A stretch of 64,000 bases of DNA from Piromyces finnis (lineage: Eukaryota > Neocallimastigomycota > Neocallimastigomycetes > Neocallimastigales > Neocallimastigaceae): the NCBI GenBank assembly GCA_002104945.1, contig MCFH01000038.1, positions 228,501 through 292,500 on the forward strand, given 5' to 3'. A program made the translations under genes and the position numbers. The notes beneath the pieces were generated by a model. The model worked only from the letters and a program-made list of their open reading frames with translations. It ran no database searches and was not told the origin of the DNA. This document shows, piece by piece, positions 34,385-46,257 of this stretch (the stretch's first letter is position 1; the number at the start of each line of letters is the position of its first letter).

Positions 34385-35827
34385 ATGGTTGTTCAAGATA
34401 ATATATTATCAAAAAAATATGGTAACAATATTGTTACTTTAGTTGATTCAACTGGTGCAATTCATATTCATGATAAATCACCCCTTTCTTCAATAAAAAG
34501 TACAAATAAATATTTCAACTTTAAATCCTCTTCATTTCTTTCATTAAATAAAGAATTAAAGGTTAAACTTGAAGCAGAAAAAGCTATTAAAGAATATGGT
34601 TTAGGATCTTACGGTATTTTTACTCCTTATCATGCGGAATTAACGGAATATATAGAAAAAATTTATGGGGAAGATTGTTCTATTCGAACTTTTCAAAATG
34701 ATATACGTGATATTTTATTTAATAGTTTGGTTAGTTCTCAAGATTTTATTTTCATTGACGAACAATTGAACACTTCTTTTAAACAAACAATAAAATCATT
34801 ATTCTTAGAAAAGGGTCATATTATTGAATATACTCATAATACTCCACTTGACCTTAAATCTCAATTAAAAGCAATCCAATTAAAATTTCCAACAGTAAAT
34901 AAATTTATAATAACCGAAGGTGTTTTTGAAAATATAGGTAAAACACATGTAATATTTTCATTTTACATATAAATTTTAGAATTTTATAAATAGAAATATA
35001 TATAAAAGTATTATATAATAAAATAAAACATTATTTTTTATTAAATTTGATACAATATACTAAATCTATATGCATATATGTAATAATAATTATGAAATTT
35101 TATTAGGGGATGTTTGTTATCTTAATGATATTATGGATATATCAAAAGAATTTGGATGTACTCTTGTTTTAGATGAATCAAATGCTTTAGGGGTTATCGG
35201 TCAAAAAGGATTTGGTTCATATGACTATCACCAATGTCAACAAAAAGCAGATATTATTTTTTGCTCTATGGATAAAACACTCTGTTCTAGCGGTCAATTT
35301 TATGTATTTAATAATAAAAGTATTAGTATATTATTAAAAAATAATACTAGTCTCTTTGATGAATCCATATATTACCCAATAAATGCATTATCAGCTGCTG
35401 TTGCTAAAACAGTCTTAAATATAATTTTTGAAAATACTACAGATTTTAAAAATATAACATCTTCCATAGATGTTCACACTCAACTAGTTGATAATATTAA
35501 TTATTGGAAACAAAAATGTCAAAGTATTGGCTTAAAATTAATTGACAGTCCTTCTGCAATTACTTCAATTATTATTGATGATGTAGATGCTGAATCTTTA
35601 GTTGAACTTTTATTTAAAAATAATATAAGTAAGTTATTAAATATATACATATATAATAGTATAAATACATATGAATGAAGCTTGAATAAAAAAATAATGG
35701 AAATTTATTATTTTCCATTTTTTATAGATTAATAAAAGAAAATGATAAAAAAATTTTTTTATTTAATATTTCTTGTAATCTTTTATTTTATATAGGATAT
35801 CATAATATTATTAATATTATAATTTAA
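34385..35827 (+). CDS. LCB1-like alpha-oxoamine synthase (PLP enzyme), 2 introns
   Basis: Predicted to condense an acyl thioester with an amino acid, as serine palmitoyltransferase does. Exons are 34385-34937, 35107-35628 and probably 35796-35827, joined by GTAAAA..TAG and GTAAGT..TAG introns, giving 368 residues. The first junction restores EGVFENIG-DVCYLNDI, matching the LCB1 segment that precedes the cofactor site. FGCTLVLDESNALGVIGQ holds Asp207 for the pyridine nitrogen; the usual His after it is Asn210, as in LCB1-type subunits. CSMDKTLCSSGQF has Lys241 where catalytic oxoamine synthases have the Schiff-base lysine and LCB1 subunits have lost it. The N-terminal membrane anchor of LCB1 and the final C-terminal strand are missing. 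The last exon is uncertain; without it the frame ends at 35678. The PKS gene follows 235 bp downstream. Confidence 0.75.
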
Positions 35828-36062
35828 AAAAAGTTTTTTAATAATAATAATAATATTATTATTATTATTTATAAAAAAAACTAAATACTAATTTAATTTA
35901 TTATATATACATATCTTTCTATATATTAAATATTCTTTCCTTTTTTTTCTCCTTGGAATATTATAAATCTTAAATGATATTAACATCATAGAATGTTCAT
36001 TTACCAAACAAATAAATCATAATATTAATACAAATATTTTAAAATTCAATATATTAAGATCA

Positions 36063-39000
36063 ATGACTAAAAAATTCATAAATGAAGCCTTTAACATTTT
36101 ACAATCAGTATTAATAAATTATTACCCTCATTTAATACACATGTCTACTATTCCAAAAGAAATTCAAATTGAAAATATGATTGATCCAACACAGCAAACA
36201 TCATCTCTTTTAAATGAAAATATTATCGACAGTAGTGATGTTACGGATTATCCAAAGGCTTATCCAAAGTTTGCTATTATTGGTACAGGTATTCGTTTAC
36301 CAGGTGATATTAATAATAAGGATGATTTCTGGAAGGTAATGATAGAGAAAAAAGTAATTACTGGTCTTACTCCAGAAGATCGTTGGGATCGTGATGAATG
36401 GTATTGTAAGACAGAAAAGCCCGGAACAATTCAAACTTTATATGGTGGTTTTATCGAGAATGCTTTTGATTTTGATAATAAATTCTTTTCTATTTCCCAA
36501 AAAGAAGCATTAGATGCTACTCCGGAACAAAGATGGCTTTGTGAATTAACTGTTGAAACCATTGAAGATGCCAATATTAATATTGATAAATTTAAAGGAA
36601 GTAATACTGGTGTTTTTGTTGGTACTTCAGGTATAGATTATGGTAGTTACGTTTTTTCAGTACCAGAAAAAATTACAAAATATACTTATAGTGGAATTGA
36701 ACCTTCTATTCATGCCAATCGTGTTTCTTATCTTTTCGATCTTCACGGTCCATCATTATCCACCAATACCGCTTGCTCTTCTTCATTGACTGCTTTATCC
36801 ATTGCTTGTAATTCTATGGCCGCTGGTGATTGTGAAATGGCTATTGTCGCTGGTACTAATTTCTTCCAAGCTCCAGCAAATGGTGTTGCCTATTCTCAAC
36901 TTCGTGTTGTATCAAAGAAAGGCGCTTGTCGTCCATTCGATAGTGGTGCTGATGGTTATGCTCGTTTAGAAGGTGCTGGTATGGTTTTATTAAAACCTTA
37001 TGAAAAGGCCATCCGAGATAATAATAAAATTTATGCTACTATTTTAAGTACTGCTTGTAATGAAGATGGAAAAACTGCTTCTTTAACTACTCCATCTTCC
37101 AAAGCCCAATATAAATTAATGAAGCGTGTTTATGAAAAGGGTCATATTGATCCATGTACTATTGATTTTATTGAAGCTCATGGTACTGGTACTGCTGTTG
37201 GTGATCCAATTGAGGCTAGTTCCATTGGTGAAGCTTATGGTAAAATTAATAAAGCCAATGGAAATCCAGCCATCCCAGTCGGATCCGTTAAAGGTAATGT
37301 TGGTCATGGTGAATACTTAAGTGGAATTATTGGTTTAATTAAGAGTACCTTAATTCTTCATAAAAATATGATTGTTCCACAAACAGCATTTGATACCCTT
37401 AATCCAAAGATTGAATGTGAAAAATTAGGTATTCGTATTGCTAATAAGATAGAAAAATTTCCAGGTCAAGGACGTCATAGAGTTGCTGTTAACTCTTTCG
37501 GTTTTGGTGGTGCTAATGCAAATGCTATTATAGAAGAGGAACCCCAATTTGATAAAAACAATATTTCTGTATTATTAAAGAAAAATAAAAATGGTGAGGA
37601 AATTCCATGCCCATACGTTGCATTCTTCTCAAATTCCAGTTTACGTCTTTTAAAGGAAACTTTAAAGAAGTGGTTATCTGTTCCAGAAAAGGAATTATTA
37701 CCCATGATTTATTTGAATTCTACCACTAGAACAGTTTTAGCTTATCGTATATTTATTTTTGCTAAAACTACCGAGGAATTTTATCGTACTATTCGTAACT
37801 TTATAGCTGATGATTCTCTTGACAACGGTTACAAAGTCACAGATCAGATGATGTACATTGAAACCAAGAGTAATCGTAAGAAGGGTACTTTAATGGCTTT
37901 TGATGAACCATTGACATATGTCAATTCCTTCCTTAAACATTCTACATATTACAATTGTTGTAGAAATCTTTACTGTAATAATAAATACTTTTCTGATTGT
38001 ATTGATTATTGTGATGGTATTTTCAAGGCTTTAAGTCAACGTTCTCTTCTTCAAGATTACGGCTTATTTACTACTGAAATGATGGATAACAATAAATTTA
38101 AAAAATTTAATTCTGATCTTAGAAAGGATCCATTAGTCATGATAATGTTTGGTGGTATGGTTCAATTAACTTTGTCTGCCTTATTAAAATATTATGGTCT
38201 ATTTCCTAATGCAGTTATTGGTTATGGTGCTGGTGAAATTGTTGCTGCCTATGTTGCTGATAAGATGGATTTAAAGACTACGGTTAAAGTTCTTTACCAC
38301 TATGGTAGAGTTTTAAGTCACGCTTACTCTCAAGAAAATAAGGTTTATACTCTTACTTTAATCTGTCCAATTAGTAAAATTAAACAAACCATTTTCACCA
38401 AACTAAATCAAGATGAAAAAGATGGCATATCAATTTCGGGTATTCCAAGTCCAAAGTTCTGTTTACTTAGTGGTGACTATAATATCATGAAAAAGGTTTC
38501 CGATATTGCCAAGAGTGAAAATATTGCCATTTATGGTGCTATGCAAAATAATTATGGCTTACATTCAATGATGATTAATGATAAAATGAAGGAAGATCTT
38601 GTGAACAGTCTTAAGGACATTCCTTTACAAACTTCTGATATTGCTTTCTTCACTACCACTAAGCTCAATAAGGATGGTAAGCCATACGAAGGAAAACTAG
38701 ACGGTGAATACTGGTGGATGAATATGAGAAATCCAGTTCTTTATGCTCACGCTTTATCTCAAACAGTCGCCTTTTTACCAATAGATGGTAAGAATATAAT
38801 AGAAATTGGTTTTGGTTTTGATTCCATTGTCCTTAACGATGCTTCTAGTACTTTCTATGAAAAAGAAAGAATATACAACTTATTTACTTTTGATAAATTT
38901 AAGATGAATAATGCTACTAATTATGATGTATCCTTTGTTCAATTAATCCATTTCATGGCTACCCTTCATGGCTACAATGTCACAAATAATCTTGACTATA

Positions 39001-42000
39001 ATCATCTTTGGGAGTCTTATGTTCAAGTTGTTGGTGGACATAATACATTACAACAACTTTATAGTATGCACTATGATATTCCTACTCGTTGTTGGAATCA
39101 TAAATATTTAAGAAAGTATTTCAAAGCAGAAAGAAATGGTCTTCCAGGTAATGTTGATGTTGGTATTAAAACTGAAGATATAGTGTACTTGGAAAAACTT
39201 AATCAAAAAGACCATTCAAAGTCTGTACCATCAAAGGAAGAAACCATGAAAAAAGAAGATATTACCATTAAGTCAGAACCAAAGAGAATTGAAAAAAGTA
39301 CTTCAGCTCCAATCAAGGAAACTAAAACTGTTACTAATGACACTGTTAAACCATTACCAAAAGCACATTCAACTTCTAAAATTGTTAACTTATCTGCCTT
39401 TCAAGCCAAATCTTCTTCTTCCTCCTCCTCAAATATTAACGAAAATTCTTCTAGCCATTATAATAACTCTAGTAATGATAATAACAAAAATCATTCTGTT
39501 CATTTAAAGCAAAATCATCCATCAATTTCAAATCCAATACAAAATAAAATTAGTACAACTACTGTTGAAGATTTTGCTACGGAAGATGATGAATTTTGGA
39601 GTTATGAAAATAATCAATATTTAGTAGATCATAAGGTGAATAACCAAATCGTTTTCCCAGCAGCAGGTAGTGTAAGTCGTGCAATGTATGGTTTCTTGAA
39701 TAGTAGAAATTCTCAAAAAATACAAGAAAGTAAGGGTCATGTCGCTTTAACTCAATTAGAATTTACAAGTTTATCTGTATTCCAAAAACGTGCTGAAGAT
39801 CAATTAAATAGTAAGGGCCCTATTCCAATGAAACTTTATGAAGATAAGAATCATCAATTTACTTTAAAACATCAAGATGGTTCAATTATTAGTAAGGGTA
39901 ATTTTGTTGAAATTGCAAAGGAATTTACTGATTTCCCTAATCTTTCGGATGTTGTCAAGAGCTGCACCACTGTCATGGGTGGTAAAGGAATTCATAAAGA
40001 TCTTATTTATCAACGTGCAGCAGCTATTCAACTCCAATATGGACCAGAATTCCAATTAATTCAATCTGGCCGTTCTGGAAGAAACTATTCCTATGTAAAA
40101 ATAAGGGTTACTGAAGAACATTCAAAGATGATATGTCATCCAGCTGTCTTAGATAACTGTTTCCATTCTATTATAACTTTAGGGTTAGGTAGTGGTAATC
40201 GCCAAGTTCTCCCACATAGGATAAAGAGTATTGAAATGACTAATGGAGGTCACTTTAAACCTGGTCTTATCACTTGTGTCAGTCAATTAATATACCAAGA
40301 TTTAGACAGTGTTATCATTAATTTCTATGTTTATGATGAAGAAGGTCATCCATTATCTAAAATCAGTAATATGGAATTCTTAGTTAGAAAGATAAATATT
40401 GTTCGTCCATTAGATTGGCATAATGTTCTAAAGTATGAAAAGGTGAAGGCATCCGAACAAAAATCGTTTTCAATTTCATGTTCTCAAGTTGTTATTATGG
40501 GTAGTGCAAAACAGGCTGATGCTATTAATATACATATTGTTCCAACCCTCTCCAGCATGAACCTTAAAGTTTATCTTATCACCGAAAATCATAACCAAAC
40601 TATTGACTATATGCTTCAAAATAATTTCATTACCAAAACGAATACCACCATTGTTGATGTTACCCTCTTGGATGACACCTCCATAACTACGGCATTTACA
40701 AAGATTCAATATTATGTCTCCCAAGGACTGAACCTTATTATTGGTAACATTATTATGACTAATGCCAAGGTAGAAGAAAATATTGAAAGCCTATTTACGG
40801 CTTCTAATACTATTTCTAGTATGTTAAGAGTGGCTCGTGCTGAATCTAGAGATTGTCATATGTATTCTATTCAAGCAAATTCAATTGATGACTTTGCCAA
40901 AGGTCTCTTCTCTGGTTGTCTTGGAAAAGATGAACCAGATGTTATTTACAGTAAGGAATATGGTCTTCATGTCCCAAGATTAGTTCGTGAAACGACTATT
41001 CCAACAATTCATTCCAAGAATGTTATTTCTGAACCAAAACGTTTTGGTAATATTAATAAGACAATCTTCAGAAAAACTTATGGAATTCCTGACCTTTCCA
41101 AACATGAAATGGATAAGGAGAGTGTTGTGGTAAAAGTTAGTACAATTTCTCTTCAAAATAATGATATTCTTCAAAATTCCTTACCAGATCTTTCAAGTCT
41201 TATGAAGGATTCCAGTGTTGCTGAATGTATTGGTACTATTGTTCATACAGGTTCTAATGTTAAAAACTTTAAAAAAGGCGATGTTGTCTTTGGTTTGAAT
41301 CTTCAGGCAAATGATATTCCATCAACATACGTTAAGATTCATCAAGATTTGGTTTTCCCAGTGAATACTATGGATATGGATAAGCAAAATAACCTTCTTT
41401 CATCTGTTTATGCTTACACCGTAGCTATTTATCTTTTAAATGAAATTCCAACAGGTGAATCTGTCCTTATTTCAACGGATGCAAGTGATTTAATGCAAGC
41501 TTTAGCTACCATTGCTCAACAGAAAGGTATTAACCTCTTTATCGATGATACATCTTCAAAATACAGTAAAGCTAATAGCAATGCCTTCAAGAATATTAAA
41601 GCCCAAATGATAAATACTCGTCAAGCATCCGAATACGTTCGTCTTGTCAAACAACATACGAATGGTGAAGGTGTTGGTGTTATTATTGACATTAATGTAA
41701 AGTTTGATAAGGAAAACACACTAGAAAAATGTTTAAGAATTGATGGTGAATATATCAAGGTTGGAAATATTGATCAAAGTACCAAGAAAAGAACTACCCA
41801 TAAGATAGTTCAAATGAGTCATTTTAAGGATAATGTCATTACTCCAGTAGTCCGTCAAGCAGTGGAAATGATTATTCATGGTAAGGTTGAAGCCATTGAT
41901 CTTAAGACATATCCAGTTTCTAAAATAAATTCTGCTACACTTGAAATATTAAGTGGTCGTCTTCAAGGTAAATCTTGTCTTGAAATGTGTAAGAAGGGTG

Positions 42001-43832
42001 AAGATGACATAGAATTTGAGTGCCTTCCAAGTCGTGTCTTTAAGGAAAATAAATCCTATTTGATTACCGGTGCTTTTGGTGGTATTGGCTTAAAAGTTGG
42101 TCTTTGGATGCAACTTCGTGGTGCTCGTCATATTGTATTAACAACATCGTCTGATCCAGAGAGTAAATATAAGCATCCAATTGTTAATGCTTTACGTCAA
42201 AAAGGTGTTCATGTCACCATTACTAAATGTGATATTTCAAAGTATGATGAAGTTGAAAAGCTTTTCATGGAAACCACACCAGCAATCGATGGTGTTTTCC
42301 ATTTCGCTAATAAATTCGGTCCAAAGCTTATCAGGGATTCTAGCCTAGATAGTTTTAATACAGCATTTGAACCAAAAGCAAGAGGTGCATTAAATCTTCA
42401 TAAAATAAGTCAAAAAGGATTCTCACTTTCTTCCTTTGTTCTTTTCTCCTCTGTTTTAGATATTCTTGGTAATTCTGGTCAAATGGCATATGGTGCTGCA
42501 AATTCTTACCTTAATAATCTTATTTATTATAGAAGACGTAAAGGTCTTTCTGGTCAATGCTTCTCATTACCAGCCATGAAAGGTTCTGGTTACCTTTCCC
42601 AATGGAACCAAATCACTCAATCTCGTGAATTTTCTGAAGTTATAGAATTCCTTGATTCAGAAGACTTACCTGACATTCTTGACTTTTTCCTTCGAGATGA
42701 TGTTGATCCATGCCTTCAATTGCTTTCTGGCATTCAAATTAATGATAAAGTCATCAATAAACATATTGCCCCAATTACCAATATTGTAAAGTATAAAATT
42801 CATTCAGAAATTGATGTACCTCAATTGATACAAAATCAATTCCCACCACTTAAATTCCGAAAGATCTTAGAAGATAAGGAACAATATATACTAGATAAAT
42901 ATGTTAGAAATACTCATCATTCACCACCATCTAGCACTAATTCTTCAGAAACAGAAGGTGAACAAGTAAGTGATCATAGTTCTTACTCTTCAGTAAGTAG
43001 TACTATTGGAGATAATAGTAATGGTGATAGTAGTGCTATTGAAAGTAATGTTGAATATATTAGTGTTGATGAAAGTATTGATAGTGATAAAACATTACGC
43101 AATCATGAAGATAAGAATAAGAATAGCAGTAGCAAAAAGAAGTATATGAAAAATGTTAATGATAATAAGCATGTCTTTTATAAGCATATAAAGAACGGAA
43201 TCTATAGTTTAGAGATGAAGAATCATTATATGGATATTGAATATGCAGAAGAATTAGGCCAGGTTATCACTAAACTTTCACAACTTAAAAAGATGCAAGC
43301 CCTCATTATTGAATATGAAGAAGACTTTTCCAAGGGTTTAGAACCTTCTCTTAAGGATGAACTTTTAAAAAAGAATCCTTCCAAATCCAAGATGAATGAA
43401 GTATATAAAATCTACTTTAATTGTCTCAAATTAACCAATCTTAATGTTCCGGTTATTAGTTGTCTTAATGGTGAAATTACGGATCATATAATTTTAATCT
43501 CCCTCTTATCTCAATGGAAGATTGCTACTCGTCGTTCCGTTTTTGCATCTTATAATAATCCTGTTAATATTAGTTGGATGAAAGAATTAGCTAAGAATAG
43601 TAATAATAAAAATTCCATGAAACTTATTAAACAAGTAGAAACCGAAAAAATTAGTGCCATTACTGCCTATAAGCATAAATATATTAATGATATTGCAGCT
43701 AATTTTGAACAAGCAAAAAAGAATGCATTAGAATATGTTGAAAAACTAATAAATAATTCAGAAAATATCGTCCCAGTGATATCAATTAAAACCGAAGATA
43801 TTGTAAAAATCAATAAGGCTATAAAAATATAA
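36063..43832 (+). CDS. PKS-like multidomain protein: KS-AT(degenerate)-DH-ER(degenerate)-KR-crotonase-like
   Basis: 2589 residues in one exon; Met26 (36138) is an alternative start. The ketosynthase (about 68-500) is complete: TACSSS Cys238, EAHGTGT His373, NVGH His415. The acyltransferase region (about 600-985) lacks the GQG entry motif, and GYGAGE (720-725) puts Gly722 in place of the nucleophilic Ser. After a Ser/Asn linker (about 1060-1165) the dehydratase has His1190 (DHKVNNQIVFPAAG) and Asp1364 (AVLDNCFH). A pseudo-KR-like part follows, then an enoylreductase fold whose glycine-rich NADPH loop is replaced by STDASDLMQ. The ketoreductase is intact, with TGAFGGIG at 2002-2009 and Tyr2143. 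No ACP with a DSL motif is seen. Instead, a Ser-rich linker leads to a crotonase-like domain (about 2365-2560; KNGIYSLEMKN, PVISCLNGEIT) without an obvious oxyanion signature. It would need acyl loading and a carrier protein in trans. Confidence 0.85.
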   Translation: MTKKFINEAFNILQSVLINYYPHLIHMSTIPKEIQIENMIDPTQQTSSLLNENIIDSSDVTDYPKAYPKFAIIGTGIRLPGDINNKDDFWKVMIEKKVITGLTPEDRWDRDEWYCKTEKPGTIQTLYGGFIENAFDFDNKFFSISQKEALDATPEQRWLCELTVETIEDANINIDKFKGSNTGVFVGTSGIDYGSYVFSVPEKITKYTYSGIEPSIHANRVSYLFDLHGPSLSTNTACSSSLTALSIACNSMAAGDCEMAIVAGTNFFQAPANGVAYSQLRVVSKKGACRPFDSGADGYARLEGAGMVLLKPYEKAIRDNNKIYATILSTACNEDGKTASLTTPSSKAQYKLMKRVYEKGHIDPCTIDFIEAHGTGTAVGDPIEASSIGEAYGKINKANGNPAIPVGSVKGNVGHGEYLSGIIGLIKSTLILHKNMIVPQTAFDTLNPKIECEKLGIRIANKIEKFPGQGRHRVAVNSFGFGGANANAIIEEEPQFDKNNISVLLKKNKNGEEIPCPYVAFFSNSSLRLLKETLKKWLSVPEKELLPMIYLNSTTRTVLAYRIFIFAKTTEEFYRTIRNFIADDSLDNGYKVTDQMMYIETKSNRKKGTLMAFDEPLTYVNSFLKHSTYYNCCRNLYCNNKYFSDCIDYCDGIFKALSQRSLLQDYGLFTTEMMDNNKFKKFNSDLRKDPLVMIMFGGMVQLTLSALLKYYGLFPNAVIGYGAGEIVAAYVADKMDLKTTVKVLYHYGRVLSHAYSQENKVYTLTLICPISKIKQTIFTKLNQDEKDGISISGIPSPKFCLLSGDYNIMKKVSDIAKSENIAIYGAMQNNYGLHSMMINDKMKEDLVNSLKDIPLQTSDIAFFTTTKLNKDGKPYEGKLDGEYWWMNMRNPVLYAHALSQTVAFLPIDGKNIIEIGFGFDSIVLNDASSTFYEKERIYNLFTFDKFKMNNATNYDVSFVQLIHFMATLHGYNVTNNLDYNHLWESYVQVVGGHNTLQQLYSMHYDIPTRCWNHKYLRKYFKAERNGLPGNVDVGIKTEDIVYLEKLNQKDHSKSVPSKEETMKKEDITIKSEPKRIEKSTSAPIKETKTVTNDTVKPLPKAHSTSKIVNLSAFQAKSSSSSSSNINENSSSHYNNSSNDNNKNHSVHLKQNHPSISNPIQNKISTTTVEDFATEDDEFWSYENNQYLVDHKVNNQIVFPAAGSVSRAMYGFLNSRNSQKIQESKGHVALTQLEFTSLSVFQKRAEDQLNSKGPIPMKLYEDKNHQFTLKHQDGSIISKGNFVEIAKEFTDFPNLSDVVKSCTTVMGGKGIHKDLIYQRAAAIQLQYGPEFQLIQSGRSGRNYSYVKIRVTEEHSKMICHPAVLDNCFHSIITLGLGSGNRQVLPHRIKSIEMTNGGHFKPGLITCVSQLIYQDLDSVIINFYVYDEEGHPLSKISNMEFLVRKINIVRPLDWHNVLKYEKVKASEQKSFSISCSQVVIMGSAKQADAINIHIVPTLSSMNLKVYLITENHNQTIDYMLQNNFITKTNTTIVDVTLLDDTSITTAFTKIQYYVSQGLNLIIGNIIMTNAKVEENIESLFTASNTISSMLRVARAESRDCHMYSIQANSIDDFAKGLFSGCLGKDEPDVIYSKEYGLHVPRLVRETTIPTIHSKNVISEPKRFGNINKTIFRKTYGIPDLSKHEMDKESVVVKVSTISLQNNDILQNSLPDLSSLMKDSSVAECIGTIVHTGSNVKNFKKGDVVFGLNLQANDIPSTYVKIHQDLVFPVNTMDMDKQNNLLSSVYAYTVAIYLLNEIPTGESVLISTDASDLMQALATIAQQKGINLFIDDTSSKYSKANSNAFKNIKAQMINTRQASEYVRLVKQHTNGEGVGVIIDINVKFDKENTLEKCLRIDGEYIKVGNIDQSTKKRTTHKIVQMSHFKDNVITPVVRQAVEMIIHGKVEAIDLKTYPVSKINSATLEILSGRLQGKSCLEMCKKGEDDIEFECLPSRVFKENKSYLITGAFGGIGLKVGLWMQLRGARHIVLTTSSDPESKYKHPIVNALRQKGVHVTITKCDISKYDEVEKLFMETTPAIDGVFHFANKFGPKLIRDSSLDSFNTAFEPKARGALNLHKISQKGFSLSSFVLFSSVLDILGNSGQMAYGAANSYLNNLIYYRRRKGLSGQCFSLPAMKGSGYLSQWNQITQSREFSEVIEFLDSEDLPDILDFFLRDDVDPCLQLLSGIQINDKVINKHIAPITNIVKYKIHSEIDVPQLIQNQFPPLKFRKILEDKEQYILDKYVRNTHHSPPSSTNSSETEGEQVSDHSSYSSVSSTIGDNSNGDSSAIESNVEYISVDESIDSDKTLRNHEDKNKNSSSKKKYMKNVNDNKHVFYKHIKNGIYSLEMKNHYMDIEYAEELGQVITKLSQLKKMQALIIEYEEDFSKGLEPSLKDELLKKNPSKSKMNEVYKIYFNCLKLTNLNVPVISCLNGEITDHIILISLLSQWKIATRRSVFASYNNPVNISWMKELAKNSNNKNSMKLIKQVETEKISAITAYKHKYINDIAANFEQAKKNALEYVEKLINNSENIVPVISIKTEDIVKINKAIKI

Positions 43833-44778
43833 TGAATTCAAATTAAAGAAAATGAAAATTATATTTCTGCCTTATTAATACTAAAAAAAAAGTATTTCAG
43901 TATTTCTATCCTGGAATTAATATGTATATACCTTTTTTATTTTGTAATTAAAGTTAAAATATTTATTAATTTATTTAGTTAGTTATAATTTAGATTCATA
44001 AAAAAATATAGTACACAAAATGTTATATCTGTACTTTTATTATTTAAGAATTATTATTTAATATAATATATATTTTATTTTATTAATTAAGAAAGCTAAA
44101 AAAAAAAAAAAAAAAAAAAAAAAAGATTACATTACAGATTTTACAAATGTATAAGTTATTTTTTCCTTACTAATACTATTTCTCTCTCTCTTTTTTTTTT
44201 AATTGATAGCATTAGTAAGAAAGAATAAAAAAATACATTCTTATTAATATTTTTTTTATAAAAAAAAATTATTTTCCTTGAATATATCACTTATTTTTTT
44301 TTAATAAATTTAAATTCAATTACAAAAAAAAAAAAAAAGAAAAAGAAAAAAACTTGAGTGTTTATAAATCATCCTTTATAATTAAAACCAATAATAATTG
44401 AAAATGATGATTTTTAATCATTTATAAATAATGTAAATGGGATCCTATTGAAAATTCTTTATTATTAAAAGAAATATATATAATCAAAAAGACTAACAAT
44501 GGTCCTTTTGATAGAGTAAATATTTATTTATTTTTTTTTTTTTTGTATTACCCATGAAATTATTGTAAAAGGCATACTATTTTATTTCAATTGAATTTAT
44601 TAATTATATATAAATTAATTTTTTTTAATTGACAGATTTAGTTATGAACCTTATTTTTAATAAAATCAATTTTATTAAATAAAAAAAAAATTTTTTTTTT
44701 CCATTATTTTTATTGCCAATGTTTTATAATTCTTAAAATTCTTGGTGAATATAAACAAAAATAAAACTAAAAAGGAGA
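43833..44778. other. AT-rich intergenic stretch, no gene seen
   Basis: Between the PKS-like gene and the sphingomyelinase-like gene. A pure A run (44099-44124) and T runs; no gene or RNA recognised. Confidence 0.5.
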
Positions 44779-46257
44779 ATGGAAGAAAAATCTGAAGAAG
44801 ATAAAAATAATTTAAATAAAACTGAAATTGAAAATAATAATAGTAATTTAGATTCTTCTATTACAAATTGTAACAATAGTATCAATAAAAATAAAGAAGA
44901 TAATATAAAAGATAACAAAAAACAAGAAATTGAAGAAAAAAATATAGAAAATGTGGACATCACCAATCCAAAAGATAAAGTTAGAATATTAACCTATAAT
45001 ATTTTTATGAGACCACCACCAATTCATAGTTTTGAATCTGATTTTAAAGAGGATAGAATAAAATTAATATGTAAACAATTTTTTCAAGATTATGATGTCA
45101 TTGCATTTCAAGAATGTTTTAGTTTTGGCTCAAGTAGAATTGATAAAATTAAAGAAAAAGCTAAAAAGCATGGGATAAACTATTTTTCTAATTCAAAGAA
45201 AAAATATTCTTGGAATATTGGTATTGACGGAGGTCTCTGTCTTTTATCAAGATTTCCTGTTGTTAATAAAAAAATGTATTAGTAAGTACTGAATTGAAAA
45301 TTTCTAAAAAATATAATTGTTTCATTAATGTAAATAATAATATTATTAATATTATTATTAATAATTTCTTTTATTTTTCTTTCTATAAAACTTAGCTTTA
45401 AAAATGGTTGCCATTCTGATGCGTAATTATTCCAATTTTTATATAATACAAAAATATAAATACTATTGAATTTTTTTTTTTTTTTCGTTACTAATAATTT
45501 ATACAAAAATTTATCTATTTTTTTTTTATTTATTTATTTTAATTATATAATTTATATACTACAAATAAACAATATATAGATATTCAGAAAAGGGTGTTTT
45601 ATTTAATGAAATAGAAATGCCAAATGGTAACCATTTATTTATATTTACTAGTCATACTCAAGCCTCTTATGAACATTTCCCAGATATCAATTCAGAATCT
45701 GTTCGAGTTCGTCTTAGTCAATTTACAGAAATTCGAAAATTTATAACTGAAATGACAGGAAATGCAAAACCAGATGATATTGTTTTATTATGTGGGGATC
45801 TTAATGTTAATGGTCGATTAAATAAGGATGAAGGAAAAGTTCATTCAGAAGAATATAAAAAAGTTTATTCTATTCTAGAGGGTAGTCTTTCTGTAGTGAA
45901 AAATGAAAAAAAGCAAAATTTTATTGATGAAGTTTCTGAAGAAGCTGAATATAAAGTAGAAGATTTATTTTATAATAAATACAATGAACATCTTGTAACT
46001 AGCTGTGATCTTTTCCCAGACGATTATTATATAGATGGTAAAGGTAAAAAATCACGAAAATGTTTAGATTATTTCTTTAAGTTTACTAAACTTAATTCAA
46101 TCAATAATGATGAAAATAACCAAAATACTGAAAGTAAAACTACTCTCGCAATTGAGGATTTAACCGTTAATACATTCGATGTTTCAGATAAAAAATTTGT
46201 TCATCTTTCAGACCACTATGGACTGTCTTTAAACATTGTTGATCACGAAAAAGAATG

